Source: Neobacillus cucumis (lineage in GTDB: Bacteria > Bacillota > Bacilli > Bacillales > Cytobacillaceae). From it: a stretch of DNA of 64,000 nt. The notes beneath the pieces were generated by a model. The model was not told the DNA's origin. It worked only from the letters and a program-made list of their open reading frames with translations, and made no database searches. Shown here in pieces: positions 37,183-44,840 of this stretch (position 1 is its first letter; each line of letters opens with the position of its first letter). A program made the position numbers and the translations under genes. The stretch spans positions 62,001 to 126,000 of the forward strand of contig NZ_JAFBEX010000001.1 in NCBI RefSeq assembly GCF_016908975.1. The letters are read 5' to 3'.

Positions 37183-37407
37183 ATGAATTTAGCAGAAAAG
37201 TCTGTTGAAAATGTAGAATTTATGATTGAACAAATAAAAGAAAAATTAAAGGTACTCAACCTTGGCGCCATCAAGCCCTCCCATTTTGATGAAGATATGT
37301 ACGAAGAGTTAAAAGAGATTTATGAAATGGTTCTTAAAAAGAAGTCTTTCAGTCCGAACGAAATGCAAGCATTAGTAGAAGAGCTAGGAAATTTACGAAA
37401 AAAATAA
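37183..37407 (+). CDS. yfkK: UPF0435 (DUF1128) protein YfkK
   Basis: A 74-residue soluble protein, NLAEKSVENVEFMIEQIKEK at the start and KKSFSPNEMQALVEELGNLR at the end, matching Bacillus YfkK (UPF0435). Function unknown. ATG 37183 follows AAAGGGTG. The stop codon TAA is also the first three bases of the intergenic repeat copy B. Confidence 0.88.
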   Translation: MNLAEKSVENVEFMIEQIKEKLKVLNLGAIKPSHFDEDMYEELKEIYEMVLKKKSFSPNEMQALVEELGNLRKK

Positions 37408-37740
37408 GAAAAGCGCAAGCGGCTTGGTCAGCCCCGATATAGGGAGATTTCGATGGCAAGCAAAGCGTAGCCAGAGATTAGTCTCCCTTAATGCGAACAG
37501 AAAACGATAGTTTTCTGTAGCCAAGCACAAGACAAGCCGGCCGAAAGGTTGCCTTTTAACCTTTTGGACGGCTTGATCTAAAAGTGGAGGCGACTGTTCT
37601 GGGACTTTAGGCTAAGACTCACCCTGCAAGAAGGCGTTCTTTGCCTTCTTCAGGGGGGGCTTATGACTTGAGTTCCAAGGAGCCGCAACTGGATAAGCTT
37701 GTGACCTCGAGGGGCTAGGCGCTGGAGCTGGACAATTCTC
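37405..37740 (+). repeat. Structured intergenic repeat, long form (copy B)
   Basis: It opens with TAAGAAAAGCGCAAG at the yfkK stop codon and closes with GCGCTGGAGCTGGAC-ATTCTC. It shares with copy A the AAGCACAAGAC, GCCGGCCGAAAGGTT, AACCTTTTGGACGG and CCTCGAG blocks but carries about 200 extra bases. The extra DNA holds additional hairpins, for example GAAAACGATAGTTTTC and GAAGGCGTTCTTTGCCTTC. It fills most of 37408-37774, which is otherwise gene-free. Confidence 0.85.
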
Positions 37741-37772
37741 GAAGAATAAATTTTAACTCTCTTATCGTTAAA

Positions 37773-37809
37773 GGAAAGACCCGTTAAGTTTGATATTAAC
37801 GGGTCTTTT
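37773..37809. terminator. Bidirectional terminator between yfkK/repeat B and map
   Basis: GACCCGTTAA pairs with TTAACGGGTC around an 8-nt loop, with TTTT on the plus strand and TTTCC on the minus strand. Confidence 0.85.
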
Positions 37810-37811
37810 GC

Positions 37812-38561
37812 TTATTTTTGTTCGGTTAGGATGACCGGACCATCCTTTGTAATGGCCAATGTGTGTTCATATTGAGCAGAGTACTTTCCATCAATGGTCC
37901 TAGCAGTCCAGCCGTTAAGATCCATCTTCGTCTGATAACGACCGATATTTACCATTGGTTCAATCGTAAATACCATTCCTTCTTTAATTCGTGCACCCTT
38001 ACCAGGCAAACCATAATGGGGAACATCTGGTTTCTCGTGGATAACTGCGCCAATGCCATGACCAATAAAGTCTCGGACAACTGAAAGCCCTTCGCTTTCC
38101 ACATAGGTTTGAATAGCATGACCAATATCGCCGATTCGATTGCCGACAACAGCCTGCTCAATCCCTTTGTATAAGGCTTCTTTGGTTACCTTCAATAGGT
38201 GGATTGTTTCTTCTGAAAGCTGACCAACACCGTAAGACCAAGCTGAATCCGCTAACGCACCATTGTAATTAACAACCATATCAATGGTAACGATATCTCC
38301 ATCCTTTAATGGTTCCTTCCTAGGGAAGCCATGGCATATTTCGTCATTAATACTTGCACAAGTCGCATACTCATAGCCTTTATAACCTTTTTGTTCTGGA
38401 GTTGCTCCATGTTTCTTAAGAAATCCATCAACAAATTCTTCTATTTCCCAAGTGGTAATGCCTGGTTTAATTATTTTCGCTATTTCCTTATGACAGGCTG
38501 CAAGAATTTCACCAGCCTTCTTCATTGCTTCAATTTCACGTTGCGATTTTAATACAATCAT
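37812..38561 (-). CDS. map: Methionine aminopeptidase type I
   Basis: A 249-residue metallo-aminopeptidase that removes initiator Met. The pita-bread metal ligands are visible: the Asp pair in DIVTIDMVVNYNGALADSAW, His in GHGIGAVIHEKPDVPHYG, Glu in FTIEPMVNIG and Glu in QYEHTLAIT. B. subtilis has two type I enzymes; length and position near the yfk/yfl genes suggest this is the YflG (MapB) counterpart. It is transcribed towards yfkK. Confidence 0.92.
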   Translation of the reverse strand: MIVLKSQREIEAMKKAGEILAACHKEIAKIIKPGITTWEIEEFVDGFLKKHGATPEQKGYKGYEYATCASINDEICHGFPRKEPLKDGDIVTIDMVVNYNGALADSAWSYGVGQLSEETIHLLKVTKEALYKGIEQAVVGNRIGDIGHAIQTYVESEGLSVVRDFIGHGIGAVIHEKPDVPHYGLPGKGARIKEGMVFTIEPMVNIGRYQTKMDLNGWTARTIDGKYSAQYEHTLAITKDGPVILTEQK

Positions 38562-38880
38562 CTGTTTCCCTGCCTTTTTGATTATATTTATGTAGAATTC
38601 ATTTATTTAGTTCGCTGTATGGTTGATAAGAAAAATTATACTACAGTATTTCTATGGCATACATTTAATATTACCGCTATCTACTTATTTTTTCAAAACA
38701 TACATTTTTCAAGTACGACTAGGAAAAAATCCTTATTGTTCATGATATTGTAATAATAGTTCGTTCTTAATATGGTACTTCCCTATCCTTTTTGATAGAA
38801 TGGATATAAAGAAATGGATCCAATGGCTTCATAGGTTTACTTTATTCGGATAAAATAAATTTTAGGTGTGTGAGACTATA

Positions 38881-39210
38881 ATGATCGGTGACCGCGTAAA
38901 AAAATTCCGCTTAGAAAAGAAAATGTCACTTTCCGAACTTGCTGAACAGGCGGGAGTAGCTAAATCTTATTTAAGCTCACTAGAAAGAAACTTACAAAAA
39001 AACCCTTCTATTCAATTTCTAGAAAAAATTGCTGGGGTATTAAATTTACCCGTTGAACATTTGATTCATGAACAAATTAATAAGGAAGATTTAGATACTG
39101 AATGGATGAATCTTGTAAAAGAGGCCATGAATTCAGGTGTTTCTAAAGAGCAGTTTAAGGATTTCCTCGAATTCAATAAGTGGCGCATTAATCAAAACAC
39201 CAATGAATAA
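38881..39210 (+). CDS. sinR: SinR-type biofilm master repressor
   Basis: A 109-residue protein. An N-terminal HTH_3 domain (SLSELAEQAGVAKSYLSSLE) with the SinR-specific ERNLQKNPSIQFLEKIAGVL is followed by the C-terminal tetramerisation/SinI-binding helices (EWMNLVKEAMNSGVSKEQFK). SinR represses extracellular matrix operons until sequestered by SinI. ATG 38881 is preferred over GTG 38866 because it gives the canonical N-terminus MIGDRVKKFR. Unusually, its antagonist SinI is encoded convergently rather than just upstream in the same operon. The 38562-38880 gap has no gene; a promoter (weak -35, TAAAAT near 38854) is possible. Confidence 0.93.
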   Translation: MIGDRVKKFRLEKKMSLSELAEQAGVAKSYLSSLERNLQKNPSIQFLEKIAGVLNLPVEHLIHEQINKEDLDTEWMNLVKEAMNSGVSKEQFKDFLEFNKWRINQNTNE

Positions 39211-39250
39211 AAAAAGCATTCTACAAGGTTTTTTGTAGAATGCTTTTTTT
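39211..39250. terminator. Shared bidirectional terminator between sinR and sinI
   Basis: GCATTCTACAA pairs with TTGTAGAATGC, with A-run and T-run on opposite sides. It ends both convergent genes. Confidence 0.92.
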
Positions 39251-39390
39251 TAATATGTACCTGATTTAATATCCTCTTGGAGTAAAAAGTTCCGCACATC
39301 TTCAATTGATAGTCCGATTGTTCTTGCCTCTAAAATAAGTTTCTCCCATTCTTGATCAATGACATCTGCTTCGTTTTCTGTAATCAACAT
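39250..39390 (-). CDS. sinI: SinI-type antirepressor of SinR
   Basis: A 46-residue ORF. The segment DQEWEKLILEARTIGLSIED corresponds to the SinI helix that displaces SinR tetramerisation helices (B. subtilis SinI has LDQEWVELMVEA). The rest ends VRNFLLQEDIKSGTY. It lacks the extended C-terminus of B. subtilis SinI, as many orthologues do. ATG 39390 follows GGGAGTGAG. It is read toward sinR, with its own promoter, a Spo0A-like box and a c-di-GMP riboswitch in the leader. Confidence 0.9.
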   Translation of the reverse strand: MLITENEADVIDQEWEKLILEARTIGLSIEDVRNFLLQEDIKSGTY

Positions 39391-39417
39391 TTTTACTCAC
39401 TCCCAAAATACTCATGT

Positions 39418-39515
39418 ATTCCAGGCAACCCGGCCATCATAGCAATTTAAAGATTGCCATAGATCCTCGGCTTTGCGTCCCTGCCTTTCAACAGGTTTGC
39501 CCTTTTCTGTATCCT
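39418..39515 (-). ncRNA. Cyclic-di-GMP-I (GEMM) riboswitch in the sinI leader
   Basis: On the minus strand, GGGCAAACC is followed by a 6-bp stem capped by a GAAA tetraloop (CCTGTT-GAAA-GGCAGG), then GGGACGCAAAGCC. The second arm follows: GATCTATGGCAAT, a loop, then ATTGCTATGATGGCCGG and GGGTTGCC. These are the conserved core, tetraloop and receptor positions of the class I c-di-GMP aptamer in the correct order. The aptamer ends about 28 nt before the sinI start, with the GGGAG ribosome binding site between and no terminator, so translational control is most likely. Confidence 0.93.
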
Positions 39516-39572
39516 TGCCACTTTGTGTGACATATTATCCAGGTCCTTTTACTCAATCATTAGTATATGTTC

Positions 39573-39598
39573 ATTATATCGATTACACTTTTTGTAAT
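39573..39598 (-). promoter_or_regulatory. sinI promoter with an inverted repeat
   Basis: A consensus TATAAT (39573-39578, minus strand) would start transcription near 39566 and give a leader of about 175 nt holding the riboswitch. A perfect inverted repeat ATTACA-N5-TGTAAT (39582-39598) lies in the spacer/-35 area, a plausible operator. The -35 is weak, in keeping with activator control. Confidence 0.6.
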
Positions 39599-39606
39599 GT
39601 GTTGGT

Positions 39607-39616
39607 TTTTGTCGTA
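39607..39616 (+). promoter_or_regulatory. Near-consensus Spo0A box upstream of sinI
   Basis: TTTTGTCGTA matches the 0A-box TTTTGTCRAA at 9 of 10 positions. It lies just upstream of the sinI promoter. A second weaker match (TTTGTCTAA) is near 39718. In B. subtilis, sinI is activated by Spo0A~P. Confidence 0.5.
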
Positions 39617-39747
39617 CTAACCTAATTTTCAAACAACTTTTTTAGTCAATTTTTTCCATAGTTCTACAAAAACCCTCTTTGTTTTTACAAAAATCTTCCA
39701 CTTTTTATAAAGTTGAATTTGTCTAAAATGTGACAATAGGCATATAG

Positions 39748-39753
39748 TATAAT
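39748..39753 (+). promoter_or_regulatory. Consensus -10 upstream of the 49-residue membrane peptide gene
   Basis: TATAAT on the plus strand, 54 bp before ATG 39807. No good -35 is present at 17 bp. Confidence 0.4.
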
Positions 39754-39806
39754 AAACATTTAAATTAACTCAATATATTGAAAATATTTAGGGAGTGGTC
39801 TGTTTT

Positions 39807-39956
39807 ATGACCATTCTTCATGTTTTGAATTTTTCTATCCCTGTTGCCATTGTCATTATTGCCGGCTTTTTACTGGATAAAATGTGCGAACCAGTTAAAC
39901 ATGAAAAAAAGCTGCTGAAGAACAGTTTGGCACTCCACCCAGCTTTTACTTGTTAA
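39807..39956 (+). CDS. Small single-pass membrane protein, 49 residues
   Basis: An ORF starting MTILHVLNFS, with one hydrophobic helix (IPVAIVIIAGFLLD) and a short Lys-rich tail. ATG 39807 follows GGGAG at an 11-nt spacing and has a consensus -10 upstream. Its last codons overlap the end of the convergent DUF1992 gene by 11 bp. I do not recognise a family. Confidence 0.5.
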   Translation: MTILHVLNFSIPVAIVIIAGFLLDKMCEPVKHEKKLLKNSLALHPAFTC

Positions 39957-40320
39957 GTTTACGTTGTACTCTCAGTTCATAATTTTTAAAGACAGAAGAA
40001 TTTGTTTTTACGCCTCGTTTTGACATTAACTGATTAAACCTTAAGAGTTTCTCATTTAATTTTCTCTGAAGGCTATCCTTCTCCTCTTCATCACATTTAT
40101 GAAGCAAACTTTCTATGCTCATCATTTCTTTCCTTAACTGTCCTTCTTCTTCCGTATAACCGGCATTTTTCATTATTTTATAGGCCATGCGCAGTTCCTC
40201 TGGTATTCCAGATAAGTCTTCCTGTACCATTGGTTTGCCAAAACCGGGAAGAGCGTTAAATTCCCCATCCTGATAAGCTTTTCTTATTTTATCTTCTGAA
40301 AGAATCTGAAAAAAGTCCAT
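39946..40320 (-). CDS. DUF1992 (DnaJ homologue C-terminal-like) protein, YflB-like
   Basis: A 124-residue soluble protein. The N-terminal DUF1992 motif is visible: EDKIRKAYQDGEFNALPGFG followed by KPMVQEDLSGIPEELRMAYKIMKNAGY. In other bacteria this domain occurs alone or in DnaJ-like proteins; function is unknown. B. subtilis YflB has the same size and neighbourhood. ATG 40320 follows AAGGAGG. Confidence 0.85.
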   Translation of the reverse strand: MDFFQILSEDKIRKAYQDGEFNALPGFGKPMVQEDLSGIPEELRMAYKIMKNAGYTEEEGQLRKEMMSIESLLHKCDEEEKDSLQRKLNEKLLRFNQLMSKRGVKTNSSVFKNYELRVQRKLNK

Positions 40321-40444
40321 CTTGCTGCCTCCTTTTTACTTCATTTTACCATCTGATTCATGGTTGATAAATTGGAAAAATGATACCAATGTAATCTTAA
40401 GGTGGTTGGAGAAACTAGATATGAAGAAGAAAGGAGTGTTTAGA

Positions 40445-40648
40445 TTGGCACGTGGAGAACATTTTGAACACAAAAAGAAACACCATCCTGGTAACTTCCC
40501 AAAGGATAGCCTGACAGAAAAACATGTTAAGGAAGCCATAGGGGATGAGGAATTAATTGTTACCCAAGAAGCGTTTAAAAACAGACTGGAGAATGAGGAT
40601 GAACAGCGTGAAGATACAGGGCGCTGGCTCCCAAATCATATGAAGTAA
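40445..40648 (+). CDS. Small hydrophilic protein of unknown function
   Basis: A 67-residue charged protein with a His/Lys-rich start (ARGEHFEHKKKHHPGNFPKD) and an acidic C-terminal half. The frame is open far upstream, but TTG 40445 with AGGAG at an 8-nt spacing is the best start; the upstream part overlaps the DUF1992 promoter. No domain recognised. It is followed by a good terminator, which supports expression. Confidence 0.65.
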   Translation: MARGEHFEHKKKHHPGNFPKDSLTEKHVKEAIGDEELIVTQEAFKNRLENEDEQREDTGRWLPNHMK

Positions 40649-40649
40649 G

Positions 40650-40676
40650 AGGCGTGGGTGTTTCACGCCTTTTTTA
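40650..40676 (+). terminator. Terminator after the small hydrophilic protein gene
   Basis: AGGCGTG pairs with CACGCCT and TTTTTT follows on the plus strand. It overlaps the 3' end of hutH. Confidence 0.85.
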
Positions 40677-42180
40677 AATGGTCTTTCATAAATTGGTGAA
40701 AGTCTAATGTTTTTAACCATTGTGCTGCCCTTTCAATATCCTTTGAAAAAACTCGATCAGCTTTTATGGAAGATACTTGTTCACGTCCTTTTTCGTAAAA
40801 CGCCTTTGTTAGTGACGCCATTTTTTCAATACCACGAAATTCTACCGCCTGCATGGCACAGATAAGTTCAATAGCAAGGACTCTTCTTACGTTTTCAATA
40901 ATCTGGTACGCATGCCTTGAAGCAATTGTGCCCATACTGACATGATCTTCTTGGTTAGCAGAAGAAGGTATTGAATCAATGCTTGCAGGGTGGGCGAGTG
41001 TTTTGTTCTCTGAAACAAGAGCTGCAGCAACATACTGCATTATCATCGCACCAGATTGAAGACCCGGCTGCGGGCTTAAGAATGGCGGCAAATTATTTAG
41101 CTGCGGATTGACTAGTCGCTCAATCCGCCGTTCCGAGATATTAGCGAGTTCCGAAACAGCTATTTTCATAAAATCCATGGCCAAGGCTATAGGCTGCCCA
41201 TGAAAATTCCCGCCTGAGATGACTATTTCCCCGTCATTAAAAATAAGCGGGTTGTCGGTTGCAGCATTCATTTCAATTTCTAATTTCTCTTTGACATAAT
41301 CGAGTGCCTGCCAAGTTGCTCCATGAACCTGAGGGATGCATCTGAGCGAATAAGCATCCTGAACCCTTAATTCCCCCTGTTGGGTCGTTAACAGGCTATC
41401 TTGAAGATAATGGCGGATTCTTGCTGCGGTCTCGATTTGTTGTTTATATCCTCTTGCTACCTGCACTTCCTCAGCAAAAGCATCAATAATTCCATTTAAA
41501 GCTTCCATTGTCATGGAGGCAATCAGTTCACTTTCAAAGGCTAGCTCCTCTGCTTCTAAGTAACCGACCACGCCCATAGCCGTCATGGCCTGTGTACCAT
41601 TAATTAGTGCCAGCCCTTCCTTGGCATCTAAGACAACTGGCAAGATTCCCTCCTGCTGAAGGGCAGTTAAGGAATCCATTCGTTTTCCTTTGTAAAAGAC
41701 CTCTCCCTCCCCAATTAATACCAAAGCAAGATGGGAAAGTGGGGCTAAATCACCGCTTGCTCCGAGTGACCCTTGCTGTGGTACGACGGGGATAATGTCC
41801 GCATTAACGAATGCTAATAATTTTTCAATAATCATGGGTCTTATTCCAGAGTAACCTTTTAACAATGCGTTAGCTCGAAGTAAAACCATTGCTTTCGCAA
41901 CGACTTCCGGAAAAGGTTCCCCTACTCCGCAGGCATGGGAACGAATTAAATTTAGCTGGAGATCCTGTACATGTGTTCGGTCGATTAATACATCGCTAAA
42001 TTTCCCAAAACCTGTTGTAATCCCGTACACTACACGTGACTCAGAGACAATTTTTTCGACTGCCTCCCTGCTTTTTTGAACAGCCTGCAAACTTTTCGCT
42101 GAGGCAGTAACCTTTTTCTTGAGAAACAAGACCTCTTTTACTTGCTTCAATGTTAAATCATCACCCGTTAATGTAATCAT
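40663..42180 (-). CDS. hutH: Histidine ammonia-lyase HutH
   Basis: A 505-residue enzyme that deaminates histidine to urocanate. The Ala141-Ser142-Gly143 triplet in [19 protein letters not shown] forms the MIO electrophile. The catalytic Tyr is in [10 protein letters not shown], and the conserved NFHGQPIA and NQEDHVSMG are present. Normal length. The rest of the hut operon (hutP, hutU, hutI, hutG) is not in the window. A strong promoter and an intervening terminator precede the gene, suggesting antitermination control. Confidence 0.95.
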   Translation of the reverse strand: MITLTGDDLTLKQVKEVLFLKKKVTASAKSLQAVQKSREAVEKIVSESRVVYGITTGFGKFSDVLIDRTHVQDLQLNLIRSHACGVGEPFPEVVAKAMVLLRANALLKGYSGIRPMIIEKLLAFVNADIIPVVPQQGSLGASGDLAPLSHLALVLIGEGEVFYKGKRMDSLTALQQEGILPVVLDAKEGLALINGTQAMTAMGVVGYLEAEELAFESELIASMTMEALNGIIDAFAEEVQVARGYKQQIETAARIRHYLQDSLLTTQQGELRVQDAYSLRCIPQVHGATWQALDYVKEKLEIEMNAATDNPLIFNDGEIVISGGNFHGQPIALAMDFMKIAVSELANISERRIERLVNPQLNNLPPFLSPQPGLQSGAMIMQYVAAALVSENKTLAHPASIDSIPSSANQEDHVSMGTIASRHAYQIIENVRRVLAIELICAMQAVEFRGIEKMASLTKAFYEKGREQVSSIKADRVFSKDIERAAQWLKTLDFHQFMKDHLKKA

Positions 42181-42207
42181 TTATCTCTCTCCTCTACCAA
42201 TTTAGTA

Positions 42208-42260
42208 GAATAAAGAAAGAGGCTGGATTCCTAAACCATTTCGATTAGGAAACCAGCCTC
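42208..42260 (-). terminator. Leader terminator upstream of hutH (candidate HutP-type attenuator)
   Basis: GAGGCTGG-TTCCTAA pairs with TTAGGAA-CCAGCCTC and is followed by TTTCTTT on the minus strand. It lies between a strong promoter and the hutH start codon, so readthrough is needed for expression. Confidence 0.7.
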
Positions 42261-42330
42261 TTTTGTCAGTTTAAATTTAATGCTCTGGGAATGCCACATC
42301 GCTCATCATTCCATTCATTAGGATAATTTA

Positions 42331-42360
42331 ATTGTATGCGGGGAAAACCTTAGCTGTCAA
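42331..42360 (-). promoter_or_regulatory. Sigma-A promoter of hutH
   Basis: TTGACA (42355-42360) and TACAAT (42331-42336) on the minus strand, 18 bp apart, give a near-consensus promoter. Transcription would start near 42324, leaving a leader of about 145 nt with the terminator inside. Confidence 0.65.
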
Positions 42361-42442
42361 TGAGTGGAAATTCGCCAATTTTAGAGCTAATTCTACGTAA
42401 AGGAGGAGGTGTTCTATAAATCAAACACTCCTCATATACACC

Positions 42443-44632
42443 TTACTTCAGATTCAATTTCTTTAAAGCATCTGCCAAAGCAGTATTTACCGGTTCTTCT
42501 TCCTTGTTTTGGTTTTTCAGATACTTTTGCACCGTACGTTTATCGACTTTACCAGAAGATTCTTTTTTACGGCGCGCTTCGAATGCCGATAGTTTCTCGC
42601 GATGCCCGCATTTACAAACGAAAATTTGTCCCTCTCCTTCGCCGCGAAGCTCCAGTTTTTTATGGCATTGCGGACAGCGTGCATTTGTGACTCTAGATAC
42701 ATTTTTTCGATGTCCACATTCACGGTCTTGGCATACAAGCATTTTCCCTTTCTTGCCGTTTACTTCGAGCATTGGTTTTCCACAGTCCGGGCAACTTTTC
42801 GTAGAAATGTTGTCATGCTTGTATTTCTTACTGCTTGCCTTAATTTCAGCTACAATTTCTTTGGTGTAATTCTTCATCTCACTTATAAACACTTCTTTTT
42901 TTAGCTGGCCACGAGCAATTTGATCAAGCTTTAGCTCCCATTCTGCTGTCAATACTGGGGATTTTAGCTCTTCGGGGACTAAATCAAGCAATTGACGTCC
43001 TTTAGAAGTAAGATAGATATCTTTTCCACGCTTTTCGATAAGGAATGAATTGAATAGTTTTTCAATTATATCTGCACGTGTCGCAACTGTTCCTAATCCG
43101 CCCGTTGATTTCAAAGTATTAGCGAGCTGTTTATCCTGGGTCTCCATATACTTAACGGGATTTTCCATTGCCGATAAAAGGCTCGCTTCTGTAAAACGTG
43201 CTGGGGGCTTTGTTTGACCAGATGTTTGTGCGATTAGATTCACGTTTAATGTAGAACCTTTTTCAATCCGAGGAAGAATCTGTTCTTTCAGATCATCACT
43301 TTCATCGTCATCTTCCAAGTGATTATTATAAACCTCTTTCCAGCCAATCGATAAAATCGTTTTTCCTCTAGCAACAAAGCTTTCCTCACCGATTTTCGCC
43401 CGAAGCGTTAATTGTTCATACTCAAACGCGGGGAGTAAGACAGCTAGGAACCGTTTAATGACTAAGTCATAAATTTTACGTTCTTTATCTGTAAAAGCTG
43501 AATAGTTTACGTATCCCTCAGTTGGAATGATTGCATGGTGGTCGGATACTTTGCTATCATCCACAAACGTTTTAGAAGCCTTAATTGGCTTTTGTAAGAT
43601 TTTGTTTGTCAATAACCGATATTCACTAACTCCACACGCTTTTAGACGCTCAGGAATTGTAGGAACAATATCTGATGAAATAAAGCGTGAATCCGTGCGG
43701 GGATACGTTAACACTTTGTGCTGTTCATACAGCTTTTGCATAATATTCAGCGTCTCCTTAGCCGAGTAACCGAATATTTTATTAGCATCACGCTGTAATT
43801 CGGTTAAGTCATAAAGTCCCGGAGAAAATGACTTCTTCGGCTTCCTTTCAATCTCCGTTACAATGGCATTTTTTGTTCCCAATTTTTTCACAATCACATC
43901 AATGATATCTTTATTAAAGCTGCGGCTGTTCCCTTTTGCATCCTGCCAGGTCAGCTTCAATTTATCGGTTGTCTGTGCCTCAATGCCATAATAGGTCTGT
44001 GGTTTAAAATTTTTGATTTCCTCCTCTCGTGCTGCAATGATTGCCACAGTAGGAGTTTGAACACGACCACAGTTTAGCTGGGCGTTGAACCGGGTAGTTA
44101 AAGCACGGGTTGCATTAAGACCTATATACCAGTCAGCCTCGGAGCGTGCGACAGCAGAAGAATAGAGGTTTTCATACGCTTTTCCCGACTTCAAATGATT
44201 GAATCCATCTTTAATGGCTTTATCCGTAACAGATGAAATCCATAAACGTTTTATAGGTTTGTTAATTTTCACTTTTGCAATGATCCAGCGAGCAACTAAT
44301 TCACCTTCACGACCGGCATCCGTTGCAATTATAATCTCCCCTACATCAGAACGGAGTAATTGGCTTTTTACTGAATTAAACTGTTTACCTGTTTGCTTAA
44401 TAACGACAAGCTTTAGCTCATTAGGCAACATTGGCAAGTCTTCAAGTTTCCATGTTTTATATTTATCATCATAAACTTCAGGGTCGGCCAATGTAACTAA
44501 ATGCCCAAGCGCCCATGTAACGATATACTTATCTCCTTCTAAAAAGCCATTTCCTTTTTTGTTACAATTTAATACGCGCGCAATATCTCGTGCAACGGAA
44601 GGTTTTTCAGCTATAACAACACTTTTTTTCAC
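42443..44632 (-). CDS. topB: DNA topoisomerase III (TopB)
   Basis: A 729-residue type IA topoisomerase. An N-terminal TOPRIM domain (VVIAEKPSVARDIARVL; ATDAGREGELVARWI) is followed by the catalytic core, with the active-site Tyr in LTYPRTDSRFIS and the GLGTVATRADIIEKL motif. The C-terminus has zinc-ribbon cysteines (CPDCGKPM; CPQCHKKL). It decatenates single-stranded-gapped DNA, usually with RecQ. ATG 44632. Chromosomal position and normal length favour the housekeeping YobL/TopB-type enzyme rather than a plasmid copy. Confidence 0.93.
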   Translation of the reverse strand: MKKSVVIAEKPSVARDIARVLNCNKKGNGFLEGDKYIVTWALGHLVTLADPEVYDDKYKTWKLEDLPMLPNELKLVVIKQTGKQFNSVKSQLLRSDVGEIIIATDAGREGELVARWIIAKVKINKPIKRLWISSVTDKAIKDGFNHLKSGKAYENLYSSAVARSEADWYIGLNATRALTTRFNAQLNCGRVQTPTVAIIAAREEEIKNFKPQTYYGIEAQTTDKLKLTWQDAKGNSRSFNKDIIDVIVKKLGTKNAIVTEIERKPKKSFSPGLYDLTELQRDANKIFGYSAKETLNIMQKLYEQHKVLTYPRTDSRFISSDIVPTIPERLKACGVSEYRLLTNKILQKPIKASKTFVDDSKVSDHHAIIPTEGYVNYSAFTDKERKIYDLVIKRFLAVLLPAFEYEQLTLRAKIGEESFVARGKTILSIGWKEVYNNHLEDDDESDDLKEQILPRIEKGSTLNVNLIAQTSGQTKPPARFTEASLLSAMENPVKYMETQDKQLANTLKSTGGLGTVATRADIIEKLFNSFLIEKRGKDIYLTSKGRQLLDLVPEELKSPVLTAEWELKLDQIARGQLKKEVFISEMKNYTKEIVAEIKASSKKYKHDNISTKSCPDCGKPMLEVNGKKGKMLVCQDRECGHRKNVSRVTNARCPQCHKKLELRGEGEGQIFVCKCGHREKLSAFEARRKKESSGKVDKRTVQKYLKNQNKEEEPVNTALADALKKLNLK

Positions 44633-44747
44633 TTTATTTAAACACCCTTTCGGTAAACCATTTAACCTGAACTTTAATATAGCATACTAAGTATTAAATT
44701 GCAGAATACCATATCTATGGTTGATGCTGCCCAATATTTTAATTTAT

Positions 44748-44777
44748 AAAAAGAAAAGACTACTGTTGTAGTCTTTT
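44748..44777 (-). terminator. Terminator of the GntR regulator gene
   Basis: AAAAGACTAC pairs with GTAGTCTTTT around TGTT, with A- and T-rich flanks, about 65 bp past the regulator stop codon. Confidence 0.8.
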
Positions 44778-44840
44778 CTTTTGGATTGTCGAGAAAGCGT
44801 ATATTTCCCTGCAAATTGTATTTTTATCTAACTCACTTTT

